From: CAZCQP01 sp964500895
GTDB taxonomy: Bacteria > Bacillota > Clostridia > Lachnospirales > JAISER01
Reading direction: 5' to 3'
NCBI GenBank assembly: GCA_964500895.1
Contig: CAZCQP010000032.1
Location: 1 to 33,691 of the forward strand
Length of the DNA: 33,691 nt
Shown: positions 15,429 to 23,509 of the stretch, piece after piece
Layout of the letters: every line of letters begins with the position of its first letter
Position numbering within the stretch: the stretch's first letter is position 1
Position numbers and translations under genes: made by a program
Notes under the pieces: model-generated
What the model was told of the DNA's origin: nothing
The model's database searches: none
The model's input: only the letters and a program-made list of their open reading frames with translations

Positions 15429-15456
15429 ATTATACCATAAAACATTTGCTTGTTAA
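15429..15456 (-). promoter_or_regulatory. comM promoter (minus strand)
   Basis: Minus strand TTAACA (15456-15451, 5 of 6 to consensus), 16-base spacer, TATAAT (15434-15429). It lies 36 bases before the comM start. Its -35 box shares base 15451 with the -35 of the dprA promoter. Confidence 0.6.
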
Positions 15457-15474
15457 AATGATTTATGTTATATT
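15446..15474 (+). promoter_or_regulatory. dprA promoter (plus strand)
   Basis: TTGCTT (15446-15451), 17-base spacer, TATATT (15469-15474). About 56 bases before the first dprA ATG. Touches the divergent comM -35. Confidence 0.45.
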
Positions 15475-15530
15475 AAAGCAAATTTTTATAAAAATTATAA
15501 AAATTAAACAAGGAACCATGTGGATTTTTT

Positions 15531-16646
15531 ATGCGATGGGGTGCAGGAATGATGGGGGAAGAACTGTACATCATGTGGTTAAGCCGTGTGAAAGGCATGA
15601 CGGGCAAAAAGCTGGATGCCTTGATGCAGTGCTTTTCCTCGGCACAAGCGGTGTTTCTGGCAGATGGGCACAAGCTGATGTCCACCGGCTTTTTAGACAG
15701 CCAAACCGTGAACCACATCCTTGCGGCCCAGGATAAAGGGTTGTTAGAGGCTTATGCCCAAGAATTGGATGAAACAGGCATTCGCTTTATTTCTAAGTTC
15801 CACAGTGATTACCCCAAGGACTTACGCCACATCCAGCACCCGCCCATGGGGCTATACCTTTTAGGCTGTTTGCCGGATGAACAACTGCCCCGCATTGGTG
15901 TTGTGGGTGCCAGACGGTGTTCGGAATATGGCTTGACTGCCTCGCATAAACTAAGCAAAGCATTAGCTGCCCACGGGGTGGTTATCGTTAGCGGCATGGC
16001 TAGGGGTATCGACAGCCAGTCCCATTTAGGTGCCCTGGAAGGGAACGGGTTCACCATTGCTGTTTTAGGTTGCGGGGTGGATGTTTGCTACCCGCCAGAG
16101 AACAGAGCCCTTCGGGAAGAAATTATAAAAAATGGCTGTCTGGTGTCTGAATACCCCCCCAAGACCAAGCCCATACCCGCATATTTTCCGGCACGCAATC
16201 GCATAATAAGCGGATTATCCCGGGCCATTATTGTGGTAGAGGCCGCAAAAGTAAGCGGCACCAGCATCACCGTGGACGAGGCCCTGGAGCAAGGGCGGGA
16301 TGTGTTTGCAGTGCCCGGCAACATTACCAGCAAGTTAAGTGAAGGCACCAATACCCTCATTAAACAAGGGGCCATTCCGGTTTCCAACTTTGAAGACGTA
16401 CTGGACAATCTAGGTATACCTTATGCAAAAGAGGAGCCTTTGGGGCAGATGCAAGGGCAAAAAGTAAAAGACTTGCGCCCCATGGAACGTCTGGTGTACA
16501 ATTGCGTCACAGAGGAAGGGATAGCTCTGGATGCCGTATTGGAACAAACGGGTTTGCCTATTGCACAAATAAACGCCACGCTGCTTATTTTAGAAGTGGC
16601 GGACTTAGTGAAAATGCTACCCGGTCAACGGGTGATGAAAATTTGA
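15531..16646 (+). CDS. dprA: DNA processing protein DprA (RecA loader)
   Basis: Up to 371 residues. The Rossmann-type DprA/Smf domain has GVVGARRCSEYGL, VSGMARGIDSQSHLGAL, VLGCGVDVCYPPEN and ARNRIISGLSRAIIVVEA, followed by SGTSITVDEALEQGRDVFAVPGN (split by eye). A short winged-helix (DprA_WH) tail ends in KMLPGQRVMKI. DprA protects incoming single-stranded DNA and loads RecA during transformation; it is also kept in bacteria not known to be competent. The start is uncertain: ATG 15531 has no good ribosome site. ATG 15549 or 15552, giving MMGEELYIMWLSR or MGEELYIMWLSR, have weak GGGGTG/AGGA upstream. It is followed 50 bases later by topA and then codY, a common order in Clostridia. Confidence 0.93.
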   Translation: MRWGAGMMGEELYIMWLSRVKGMTGKKLDALMQCFSSAQAVFLADGHKLMSTGFLDSQTVNHILAAQDKGLLEAYAQELDETGIRFISKFHSDYPKDLRHIQHPPMGLYLLGCLPDEQLPRIGVVGARRCSEYGLTASHKLSKALAAHGVVIVSGMARGIDSQSHLGALEGNGFTIAVLGCGVDVCYPPENRALREEIIKNGCLVSEYPPKTKPIPAYFPARNRIISGLSRAIIVVEAAKVSGTSITVDEALEQGRDVFAVPGNITSKLSEGTNTLIKQGAIPVSNFEDVLDNLGIPYAKEEPLGQMQGQKVKDLRPMERLVYNCVTEEGIALDAVLEQTGLPIAQINATLLILEVADLVKMLPGQRVMKI

Positions 16647-16696
16647 CAAATGACTTAAATGCGTGAGCAGGGTATGGTTATACAGGAGGAAAAATA

Positions 16697-18790
16697 ATGG
16701 CAAAAAATCTGGTGATTGTGGAATCTCCAGCCAAAGCAAAAACCTTAAAGAAATTTTTAGGAAGCACTTATAAGATTGAAGCATCGGTGGGTCATGTTCG
16801 GGATTTGCCCAAGTCTGAACTGGGCATTAACATTGCCGACGACTTTGAACCCAAGTACATCACAATTCGGGGGAAAGGGGATTTGTTGGCCAAGCTGCGC
16901 AAGGAAGCGAAAGATTCAGACAAAGTGTATCTGGCTACTGACCCTGACCGCGAAGGGGAAGCCATTAGCTGGCATTTAATGCACGCTTTAAAGCTGAACG
17001 ATAAAAAGGCATTTCGCATTACTTTTAATGAAATAACCAAAAATGCGGTGAAAAGGTCTATTAAAGAAGCACGGGACATTGACATGGACTTGGTAGACGC
17101 CCAGCAAGCTCGCCGGGCGCTGGACCGTATTGTGGGCTATAAAATAAGCCCATTGCTGTGGAAGAAGGTAAAGAAAGGGCTTAGCGCCGGACGGGTGCAG
17201 TCGGTCTCATTAAAGATTATTTGCGAGCGGGAAAAAGAAGTGGAAAGCTTTGTGCCCGAAGAATACTGGAGTGTGGAAGCCCTTTTCCAGACTACGGGAA
17301 AGGCAGCATTCAAAGCCAAACTGACGGCCATGGAAGCAGGCAAGCTGCCTTTGCCGGACAAAGACAGTACCGACAGCGTGGCCAAAGCTTTACAAAAAGC
17401 CAAGTTCACCACCACCGAGGTGAAGCATGGCACCCGCAACAAAAAGCCGGTGCAACCCTTTACCACCAGTACCCTGCAACAGGAGGCTTCCAAGCACCTG
17501 GGCTTTGCCACGCACAAAACCATGATGCTGGCCCAGCAGCTTTACGAGGGCATCGACATCAAAGGGGAGGGCACGGTGGGGCTTGTGTCCTACATCCGTA
17601 CAGACTCTATGCGTATTTCCGATGAAGCTTACGAGGAATTAAGGCCTTTCATTGTTGAAACATATGGAGAGCAGTACGCCAACGAAGCCAAAACCCAGCA
17701 CAAGGCAAAGGGCCGTTCCCAAGATGCCCACGAATGTATTCGTCCTACATCTACTTTGCGCACCCCTCAGGCGCTGAAAGATTCTTTGTCCCGTGACCAG
17801 TTGCGGCTGTATAAGCTCATTTGGGAGCGGTTTGTGGCCAGTCAGATGACCCCGGCTGTATACGATACGGTGTCTGTGAAAATCAATGCAGATTCCGGCC
17901 ATACGTTCCGGGCCAGCGGCTCTCGGATGGTTTTCCCCGGCTTTCTGGCTGTGTATAACGCCAAGGAAGAAGAAGGGGAAGGGGAGGAGGACGTGAAAAT
18001 GCCTGCCCTTGAAGAAGGGGAAGCATTAAACCTGAAAGATTTGGACTTAAAGCAGCATTTCACCCAGCCGCCTCCACGGTACACAGAGGCCATGCTGGTA
18101 AAAACCATGGAAGAGCTGGGCATTGGCCGCCCTTCTACGTATGCTTCCACCATTTCCAACATTGTGGCCAGGGGTTACGTCACCAAGGAAAACAAGGTGT
18201 TCTACCCCACAGAGCTTGGGGAAATCATCAACGACATCATGGGCAAAAACTTTGATGAAATTGTGGACATTGAGTTTACCGCCAAAATGGAGGCAGACTT
18301 AGACCGGGTGGAAGACGGGGAATTGTCTTGGAAAGAAGTGTTGCGCCAGTTTTACCCTGCCTTTGATGAAAAACTGCAACTTGCAGAAGAAAAAATTGGG
18401 CAAATTGAAGTCAGAGACGAAGTGACCGATATTCTATGCGAAAACTGCGGCCGTAACATGGTGATAAAGTACGGCCGGTACGGCAAGTTTTTGGCTTGCC
18501 CGGGTTTTCCAGAGTGCCGAAACGCCAAGCCGTTTTTTGAAGATGCCGGCGTAACTTGCCCGCTTTGCGGCGGAAAGGTGCAAATTAAAAAGACAAAAAA
18601 GGGCCGGAAATATTATGGCTGCGACCATAACCCGGAATGCACCTTTATGTCTTGGAGCAAGCCCACTGGAGAAAAATGCCCCAAGTGCGGGGATGTGCTG
18701 GTGGAAAAAGGTGCAAAAACAAAGAAAATTGTATGTAACCGGGTAGGATGTGGCTATAGCACAGAAGCAAAGGAAGATTCTGATGAATAA
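16697..18790 (+). CDS. topA: DNA topoisomerase I (type IA)
   Basis: 697 residues, normal for Firmicutes. The N-terminal Toprim domain has LVIVESPAKAKT and the metal-binding TDPDREGEA near 81-89. The active-site Tyr299 sits in VSYIRTDSMR. Three C-terminal zinc-finger repeats begin near residue 580: CENCGRNM, CPLCGGKV and CPKCGDVL, each with a second Cys pair. It relaxes negative supercoils by passing one strand through a transient break. Ribosome site AGGAGG is well placed. The stop overlaps the codY start by 8 bases, so codY is translated with topA. Confidence 0.97.
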   Translation: MAKNLVIVESPAKAKTLKKFLGSTYKIEASVGHVRDLPKSELGINIADDFEPKYITIRGKGDLLAKLRKEAKDSDKVYLATDPDREGEAISWHLMHALKLNDKKAFRITFNEITKNAVKRSIKEARDIDMDLVDAQQARRALDRIVGYKISPLLWKKVKKGLSAGRVQSVSLKIICEREKEVESFVPEEYWSVEALFQTTGKAAFKAKLTAMEAGKLPLPDKDSTDSVAKALQKAKFTTTEVKHGTRNKKPVQPFTTSTLQQEASKHLGFATHKTMMLAQQLYEGIDIKGEGTVGLVSYIRTDSMRISDEAYEELRPFIVETYGEQYANEAKTQHKAKGRSQDAHECIRPTSTLRTPQALKDSLSRDQLRLYKLIWERFVASQMTPAVYDTVSVKINADSGHTFRASGSRMVFPGFLAVYNAKEEEGEGEEDVKMPALEEGEALNLKDLDLKQHFTQPPPRYTEAMLVKTMEELGIGRPSTYASTISNIVARGYVTKENKVFYPTELGEIINDIMGKNFDEIVDIEFTAKMEADLDRVEDGELSWKEVLRQFYPAFDEKLQLAEEKIGQIEVRDEVTDILCENCGRNMVIKYGRYGKFLACPGFPECRNAKPFFEDAGVTCPLCGGKVQIKKTKKGRKYYGCDHNPECTFMSWSKPTGEKCPKCGDVLVEKGAKTKKIVCNRVGCGYSTEAKEDSDE

Positions 18791-19538
18791 GTGTGACAAC
18801 ACATTTTCCGGCTTTATGGAAAAACTGACAAGCCTGGTGGCTCAGCTGGATGGCGGCCCCGGGCTGGTGACCAGTGTGGCCGGTGCCCTTCGTGATGTTT
18901 GCGGGGGCACCGTTCTTCTGTGGGATGCAAAAGGTGCCATGCTTGTTAATAAACGGGACAAGCGGCTGGAAGGGGAGCAAGATATGTTTGCTGCTTTGTT
19001 CCATGCCGTTAAGAATTTGGAACGTTTTGCCTATAACCTCACCATGGAAAGTTTACTGGAACCGGTTGCGCATGAAAAAGTGCAACAAACGTTTGCTTCG
19101 GCCTTGCCCTTGGTCTGCGGGCTGGAAAAGCTGGGGGTGCTGTGTGTGGTAACCCCGCAGCCTATACAGGAAGATGCTTTGAAATGGGCTTGCGAAGGGT
19201 CGGCTATGGTGTGTGGGCTGTCATTGAAGGCCTATGGGCAGCAGCAGGCAGGGCAGAAAAAAACGCAAGCCCATGCGGTGAAACAGGCGCTGGATAGCCT
19301 AACCTTTTCAGAGCTGGAAGCCACCTTAGAGGTTTTTCGGGCGCTGGGTGGAACAGAAGGGCGGCTCATCGCCAGCCACTTGGCCAAGGACAAGCCCATT
19401 ACCCGTTCCGCCATTGTAAATGCCCTGCGAAAATTACAAAGCGCATCCATTGTGGAAACCCGTTCGCTGGGGGCAAAAGGCACATACATAAAAGTGAAAA
19501 ACATGGCTTTGCTAGACGAACTGAACAAATTTAATTAA
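18783..19538 (+). CDS. codY: GTP/branched-chain amino acid-sensing regulator CodY
   Basis: 251 residues from ATG 18783 (AAAGGAAG 9 bases upstream), overlapping the topA stop by 8 bases. The C-terminal winged helix is clearly CodY: ITRSAIVNALRKLQSASIVETRSLGAKGTYIKV in family order (ITRS, VNALRKL, RSLG, KGTYIKV seen). The N-terminal GAF domain is much less like the Bacillus form; the family's usual opening (LLxKTRKLNxxLQ) is replaced by a Phe/Met/Leu helix followed by GGPGLVTSVAGAL. CodY represses nutrient-scavenging and virulence genes when isoleucine/valine/leucine and GTP are plentiful. The diverged sensor half makes its ligand less certain than its DNA-binding role. Confidence 0.9.
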   Translation: MNKCDNTFSGFMEKLTSLVAQLDGGPGLVTSVAGALRDVCGGTVLLWDAKGAMLVNKRDKRLEGEQDMFAALFHAVKNLERFAYNLTMESLLEPVAHEKVQQTFASALPLVCGLEKLGVLCVVTPQPIQEDALKWACEGSAMVCGLSLKAYGQQQAGQKKTQAHAVKQALDSLTFSELEATLEVFRALGGTEGRLIASHLAKDKPITRSAIVNALRKLQSASIVETRSLGAKGTYIKVKNMALLDELNKFN

Positions 19539-19594
19539 GGTTTATTTTATTTGTTCATCATTATGCGAAAAATTGAATTGAACCTAGAAATATA

Positions 19595-19622
19595 TTTACT
19601 AATCTACATTATATGCTATAAT
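19595..19622 (+). promoter_or_regulatory. Promoter of the pyruvate:ferredoxin oxidoreductase gene
   Basis: TTTACT (19595-19600), 16-base spacer, TATAAT (19617-19622) with an extended TGC in front of the -10. It lies 64 bases before the chosen start and after the codY stop, which supports separate transcription. Confidence 0.6.
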
Positions 19623-19685
19623 AAGATAAAAGCCTGTGGCACTGCCGCCATTGGGTTTTACATATTACCAAGGGGGAAACAAAAC

Positions 19686-22600
19686 ATGGCAAAAATAACC
19701 AAAACCATGGATGGGAATATGGCAGCCGCATATGCGTCCTATGCTTTTACCGAAGTGGCCGGCATATACCCCATCACACCATCGTCCAACATGGCAGAGC
19801 ATGTAGACGAATGGGCGGCTAATGGCAAGAAAAATATGTTTGGGCAGACCGTAAAGGTTGTAGAAATGCAGTCTGAAGCCGGTGCTGCTGGAACCGTTCA
19901 CGGTTCTTTGGCCGCTGGGGCACTGACCACTACATATACCGCTTCTCAAGGTTTATTATTAATGATTCCCAATATGTATAAAATGGCCGGGGAGCTTCTG
20001 CCCGGGGTTCTGCATGTAAGCGCCCGTGCAATTGCCGGCCACGCCCTGTCCATCTTTGGCGACCATTCCGACATTATGGCTTGCCGTCAAACCGGCTTTG
20101 CCCTTTTGGCTTCCGCCAGCGTGCAAGAAGTTGTAGACTTGGCTGCGGTTGCACACTTGTCTGCCATTAAAGGACGTGTACCTTTTGTACATTTCTTTGA
20201 TGGTTTCCGTACTTCCCATGAAATTCAAAAAATTGAATGCTGGGATTACGACGACATGGCTAAAATTGTGGACATGGATGCCATTGACCAATTTCGCAGA
20301 AATGCCTTGAACCCAGAACACCCCATTTTAAGAGGTACCGCTCAAAACCCAGACATTTTCTTCCAAGCGAAAGAATCTTCCAACGGGTTCTACACAGCCA
20401 TTCCAGGTGTGGTTGAGCACTACATGGGCGAAATTAACAAACTGACTGGCCGTAACTACAAACTGTTCAACTACTACGGCGCACCCGATGCAGACCGTGT
20501 AATCGTGGCTATGGGTTCTGTTTGCGATGCTGCTCAAGAAACTGTAGACTACTTAATGGCTAAAGGCGAAAAAGTTGGTGTGCTGAACATCCACTTGTAC
20601 CGTCCGTTCTCTGTGGAGCATTTCTTAAAAGAACTGCCTGCCACTGTGCAAAAAATTGCTGTGCTTGATAGATCCAAAGAACCCGGCGCACTGGGCGAAC
20701 CTGTATACCAAGACGTGTGCACCGCTTACTTTGAAAAAGGCGACAAAGCACCGGTTATCGTTGGTGGCCGCTACGGCTTAGGTTCTAAAGACGTAACCCC
20801 ATCACAAATCATTGCCGTGTACGACAACTTGAAAAACGATGCGCCTAAAAACCACTTCACCGTGGGTATTGTGGACGACGTGACCAACTTGTCTCTGGCT
20901 GTGGGCGAAAACATCAACGTTTCCCCAGCAAGCACCATCAGCTGCAAATTCTGGGGCTTAGGTTCCGACGGTACTGTTGGCGCTAACAAAAACTCCATTA
21001 AAATTATCGGTGAAAACACGGATATGTACGCCCAAGCATACTTTGCTTACGACTCCAAAAAGTCCGGCGGCGTAACCCAATCTCACCTGCGCTTTGGTAA
21101 AGAAGAAATTCATTCCCCATACTTGGTAAGCACCGCAGACTTTGTGGCTTGCCATAACCCCTCCTATGTGGACAAGTATGACATGCTGTCCGACCTGAAA
21201 GATGGCGGCATATTCCTCTTGAACTGCAACTGGGGCGAAGCAGATTTAGAACAAAAACTGCCTGCTGAAATGAAGCAAGCGCTGGCAAAACGCAACATTA
21301 AATTCTACACCATTGATGGTATTGGCATTGCGAAAGAAATCGGCCTGGGCAACCGCATTAACACGGTGCTGCAATCTGCTTTCTTTAAGCTCACCAACAT
21401 CATTCCGATTGAAGAAGCCGTTAACCACATGAAACAAGCCATCACCAAAACATACGGCAAAAAAGGCGAAAAAGTGGTTGCCATGAACCATGCCGCTGTA
21501 GATGCCGGTGTGAATGGCATGAAAGAAGTGAAAGTGCCTGCAAGCTGGGCTACTGCTACAGACGGCGCTGCCGAAGCTGCTGTTGCACAAGATGCACCTG
21601 CTTTCATTAAAGACATCTTAGTGCCAATGAACGCTCAAAAAGGCAACGACCTGCCTGTTAGCGCATTTGTGGGCCGTGAAGACGGTACTTTCCCTGCCGG
21701 TACTGCCGCTTATGAAAAACGTGGTATCGCCATTGACGTACCTGCTTGGGATGTGGAAAACTGTATCCAATGTAACCAATGCTCTTACGTTTGCCCACAT
21801 GCTGCTATTCGTCCTTTCCTGGCAACAGCAGACGAAATGGCCAAGGCTCCCGAAGGCTTTAAATGCAAACAAGCCATCGGCAAAGGCTTTGAGGCTTACC
21901 AATACAGAATGCAAGTGGATACTTTAGACTGTGCAGGTTGCGGAAACTGTGCCCAAGTGTGCCCAGCTAAAACAAAAGCTTTAACCATGCAACCAATCGA
22001 AAGCCAAATGCATGAAATGGACAACTGGCACTATGCCTTAACATTGTCTACCAAAGAAAACCCAACCAGCCCAGAAACCGTGAAAGGCAGCCAGTTTGAA
22101 CAACCGCTGCTTGAATTCTCCGGCGCTTGCGCAGGCTGTGGTGAAACACCTTATGCTAAACTGGTTACCCAATTGTTTGGCGACCGGATGTACATTGCCA
22201 ATGCTACCGGCTGTTCTTCTATCTGGGGTGGTTCTGCACCTTCCACACCATACACCGTGAATGCAGAAGGCAAAGGCCCAGCTTGGGCAAACTCCTTGTT
22301 CGAGGACAATGCAGAATACGGCTACGGTATGTTCTTAGGCGTGAAGCAAATTCGTGAAGGCTTGAAGCTGAAGATGGAAAAACTGATCACTTTAGCTGAA
22401 AAAGAAGAAGTGAAAGCTGCCCTTCAAAGCTGGATTGACAACATGAACAACGCCAAAGGCTCTAAAGAAGCTTCTGCAAAAGTGGTTGAACTGCTCTCTG
22501 CTTGCAACTGCGGCGGCGAAGCTGAACAACTGGCTAAAGAAATTCTGCAAAACAAAGACCATTTGGTGAAGAAATCTCAGTGGATCTTCGGTGGCGATGG

Positions 22601-23219
22601 CTGGGCTTACGACATTGGCTTCGGCGGCTTAGACCACGTGATTGCTTCCGGCGAAGACGTGAACATTCTGGTGTTCGATACAGAAGTGTACTCCAACACA
22701 GGTGGACAATCCAGCAAGGCATCCCCAACGGCCTCTGTGGCTAAATTTGCTGCTTCCGGCAAAAAAATCCGCAAGAAAGACCTGGGCATGATCGCCATGA
22801 GCTATGGTTATGTATACGTGGCACAGGTGGCCATGGGTGCCAACCAAAACCAATGCATCAAAGCACTGGTAGAGGCTGAAAACTACCCAGGACCATCCAT
22901 CATCATTGCTTATGCACCATGTATCAACCACGGCATTAGAACAGGCATGGGCACCACACAGCTGCAAAGCAAACGTGCGGTGGAATCCGGCTACTGGCAC
23001 CTGTACAGATACAACCCGCTGCTGGAAGGCGATGGCAAGAATCCGTTCAACATGGATTCCAAAGATCCATCCGCAGACTTCCAAGAATTTATCAGCAGCG
23101 AGGTGCGTTACACTTCCTTGAAGCTGGCGTTCCCAGAAGAAGCCGACAAGCTGTTTAAGGCGACAGAGGAAGATGCCAAACGCCGCCTTGAAACATACAA
23201 GCGGATGGCCAGAGACTAA
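19686..23219 (+). CDS. nifJ: Pyruvate:ferredoxin (flavodoxin) oxidoreductase, single chain
   Basis: 1177 residues from ATG 19686, preceded by AAGGGGG; the longer frame from 19551 contains the promoter and is not used. Domains in order: pyrimidine-binding domain with YPITPSSNMAE, then central domains, then a two-cluster ferredoxin domain with CIQCNQCSYVCPHAA and CAGCGNCAQVCPAK. The thiamine-diphosphate half follows with CAGCGETPY, NATGCSSIWGG and GDGWAYDIGFGG. A conserved Cys lies after the cofactor site in YAPCINHG. It oxidises pyruvate with CoA to acetyl-CoA, CO2 and reduced ferredoxin, the central fermentative step in Clostridia. Full length and intact, with its own promoter and terminator. 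Confidence 0.97.
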   Translation: MAKITKTMDGNMAAAYASYAFTEVAGIYPITPSSNMAEHVDEWAANGKKNMFGQTVKVVEMQSEAGAAGTVHGSLAAGALTTTYTASQGLLLMIPNMYKMAGELLPGVLHVSARAIAGHALSIFGDHSDIMACRQTGFALLASASVQEVVDLAAVAHLSAIKGRVPFVHFFDGFRTSHEIQKIECWDYDDMAKIVDMDAIDQFRRNALNPEHPILRGTAQNPDIFFQAKESSNGFYTAIPGVVEHYMGEINKLTGRNYKLFNYYGAPDADRVIVAMGSVCDAAQETVDYLMAKGEKVGVLNIHLYRPFSVEHFLKELPATVQKIAVLDRSKEPGALGEPVYQDVCTAYFEKGDKAPVIVGGRYGLGSKDVTPSQIIAVYDNLKNDAPKNHFTVGIVDDVTNLSLAVGENINVSPASTISCKFWGLGSDGTVGANKNSIKIIGENTDMYAQAYFAYDSKKSGGVTQSHLRFGKEEIHSPYLVSTADFVACHNPSYVDKYDMLSDLKDGGIFLLNCNWGEADLEQKLPAEMKQALAKRNIKFYTIDGIGIAKEIGLGNRINTVLQSAFFKLTNIIPIEEAVNHMKQAITKTYGKKGEKVVAMNHAAVDAGVNGMKEVKVPASWATATDGAAEAAVAQDAPAFIKDILVPMNAQKGNDLPVSAFVGREDGTFPAGTAAYEKRGIAIDVPAWDVENCIQCNQCSYVCPHAAIRPFLATADEMAKAPEGFKCKQAIGKGFEAYQYRMQVDTLDCAGCGNCAQVCPAKTKALTMQPIESQMHEMDNWHYALTLSTKENPTSPETVKGSQFEQPLLEFSGACAGCGETPYAKLVTQLFGDRMYIANATGCSSIWGGSAPSTPYTVNAEGKGPAWANSLFEDNAEYGYGMFLGVKQIREGLKLKMEKLITLAEKEEVKAALQSWIDNMNNAKGSKEASAKVVELLSACNCGGEAEQLAKEILQNKDHLVKKSQWIFGGDGWAYDIGFGGLDHVIASGEDVNILVFDTEVYSNTGGQSSKASPTASVAKFAASGKKIRKKDLGMIAMSYGYVYVAQVAMGANQNQCIKALVEAENYPGPSIIIAYAPCINHGIRTGMGTTQLQSKRAVESGYWHLYRYNPLLEGDGKNPFNMDSKDPSADFQEFISSEVRYTSLKLAFPEEADKLFKATEEDAKRRLETYKRMARD

Positions 23220-23243
23220 TTAAAGATTGATCATACTTCATAT

Positions 23244-23288
23244 AAAAACAAGGGATTTGCACCTAAGGTGTGCATCCCTTGTTTTTTT
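23244..23288 (+). terminator. Terminator after the pyruvate:ferredoxin oxidoreductase gene
   Basis: ACAAGGGAT and ATCCCTTGT form a stem closed by a GCACC/GGTGT inner helix with a small internal loop, followed by seven T. It starts 25 bases past the stop codon. Confidence 0.85.
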
Positions 23289-23390
23289 GCATTTGCACAG
23301 ATGGGCGTGGAAAGAAGGGTTTCATATTTTTAACTAATCATGCAATATTTTTTTTTGATTTTTGCTCTTTTATTTTATGTTTTTTTTCGA

Positions 23391-23396
23391 TATAAT
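23391..23396 (+). promoter_or_regulatory. Candidate -10 box for the surface protein operon
   Basis: Perfect TATAAT in a long T-rich tract. Only a poor -35 (TTTTAT near 23368) is found at 17 bases. About 114 bases before the first start codon, leaving a long 5' leader. Confidence 0.4.
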
Positions 23397-23453
23397 ATAA
23401 GATGAATAATTGTTGTAAGTTAAGACAAGACATCATAAAGAAAAAGCGCAACC

Positions 23454-23491
23454 GTCGTTCAACTTGAAAATGGTTTCAAGTAAGGAACGAC
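23454..23491 (+). promoter_or_regulatory. 5' leader hairpin just before the ribosome site of the first FN3 protein
   Basis: GTCGTTC pairs with GAACGAC (7 bp) and ACTTGAAA with TTTCAAGT (8 bp), around a 4-base ATGG loop with a small asymmetric internal loop. No T-run follows, so it is not a terminator. It ends 5 bases before GGGGAGG (23497-23503), the ribosome site. Possible mRNA stabiliser, protein-binding site or translation control element. Confidence 0.6.
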
Positions 23492-23509
23492 TATTCGGGG
23501 AGGATATTT

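Noticed and set aside
15422..15736. 104-residue plus-strand open frame overlapping the dprA start
   Set aside because: Shadow frame. It does have AAGGA before an ATG, but its protein is low-complexity and dprA is clearly coding in another frame.
19559..19573. CodY-box-like sequence upstream of the pyruvate:ferredoxin oxidoreductase promoter
   Set aside because: Only about 10 of 15 positions match AATTTTCWGAAAATT; this is expected by chance in AT-rich DNA.
19551..19685. N-terminal extension of the pyruvate:ferredoxin oxidoreductase
   Set aside because: It would contain the promoter, is unlike the family, and the ATG at 19686 has the ribosome site and family start.
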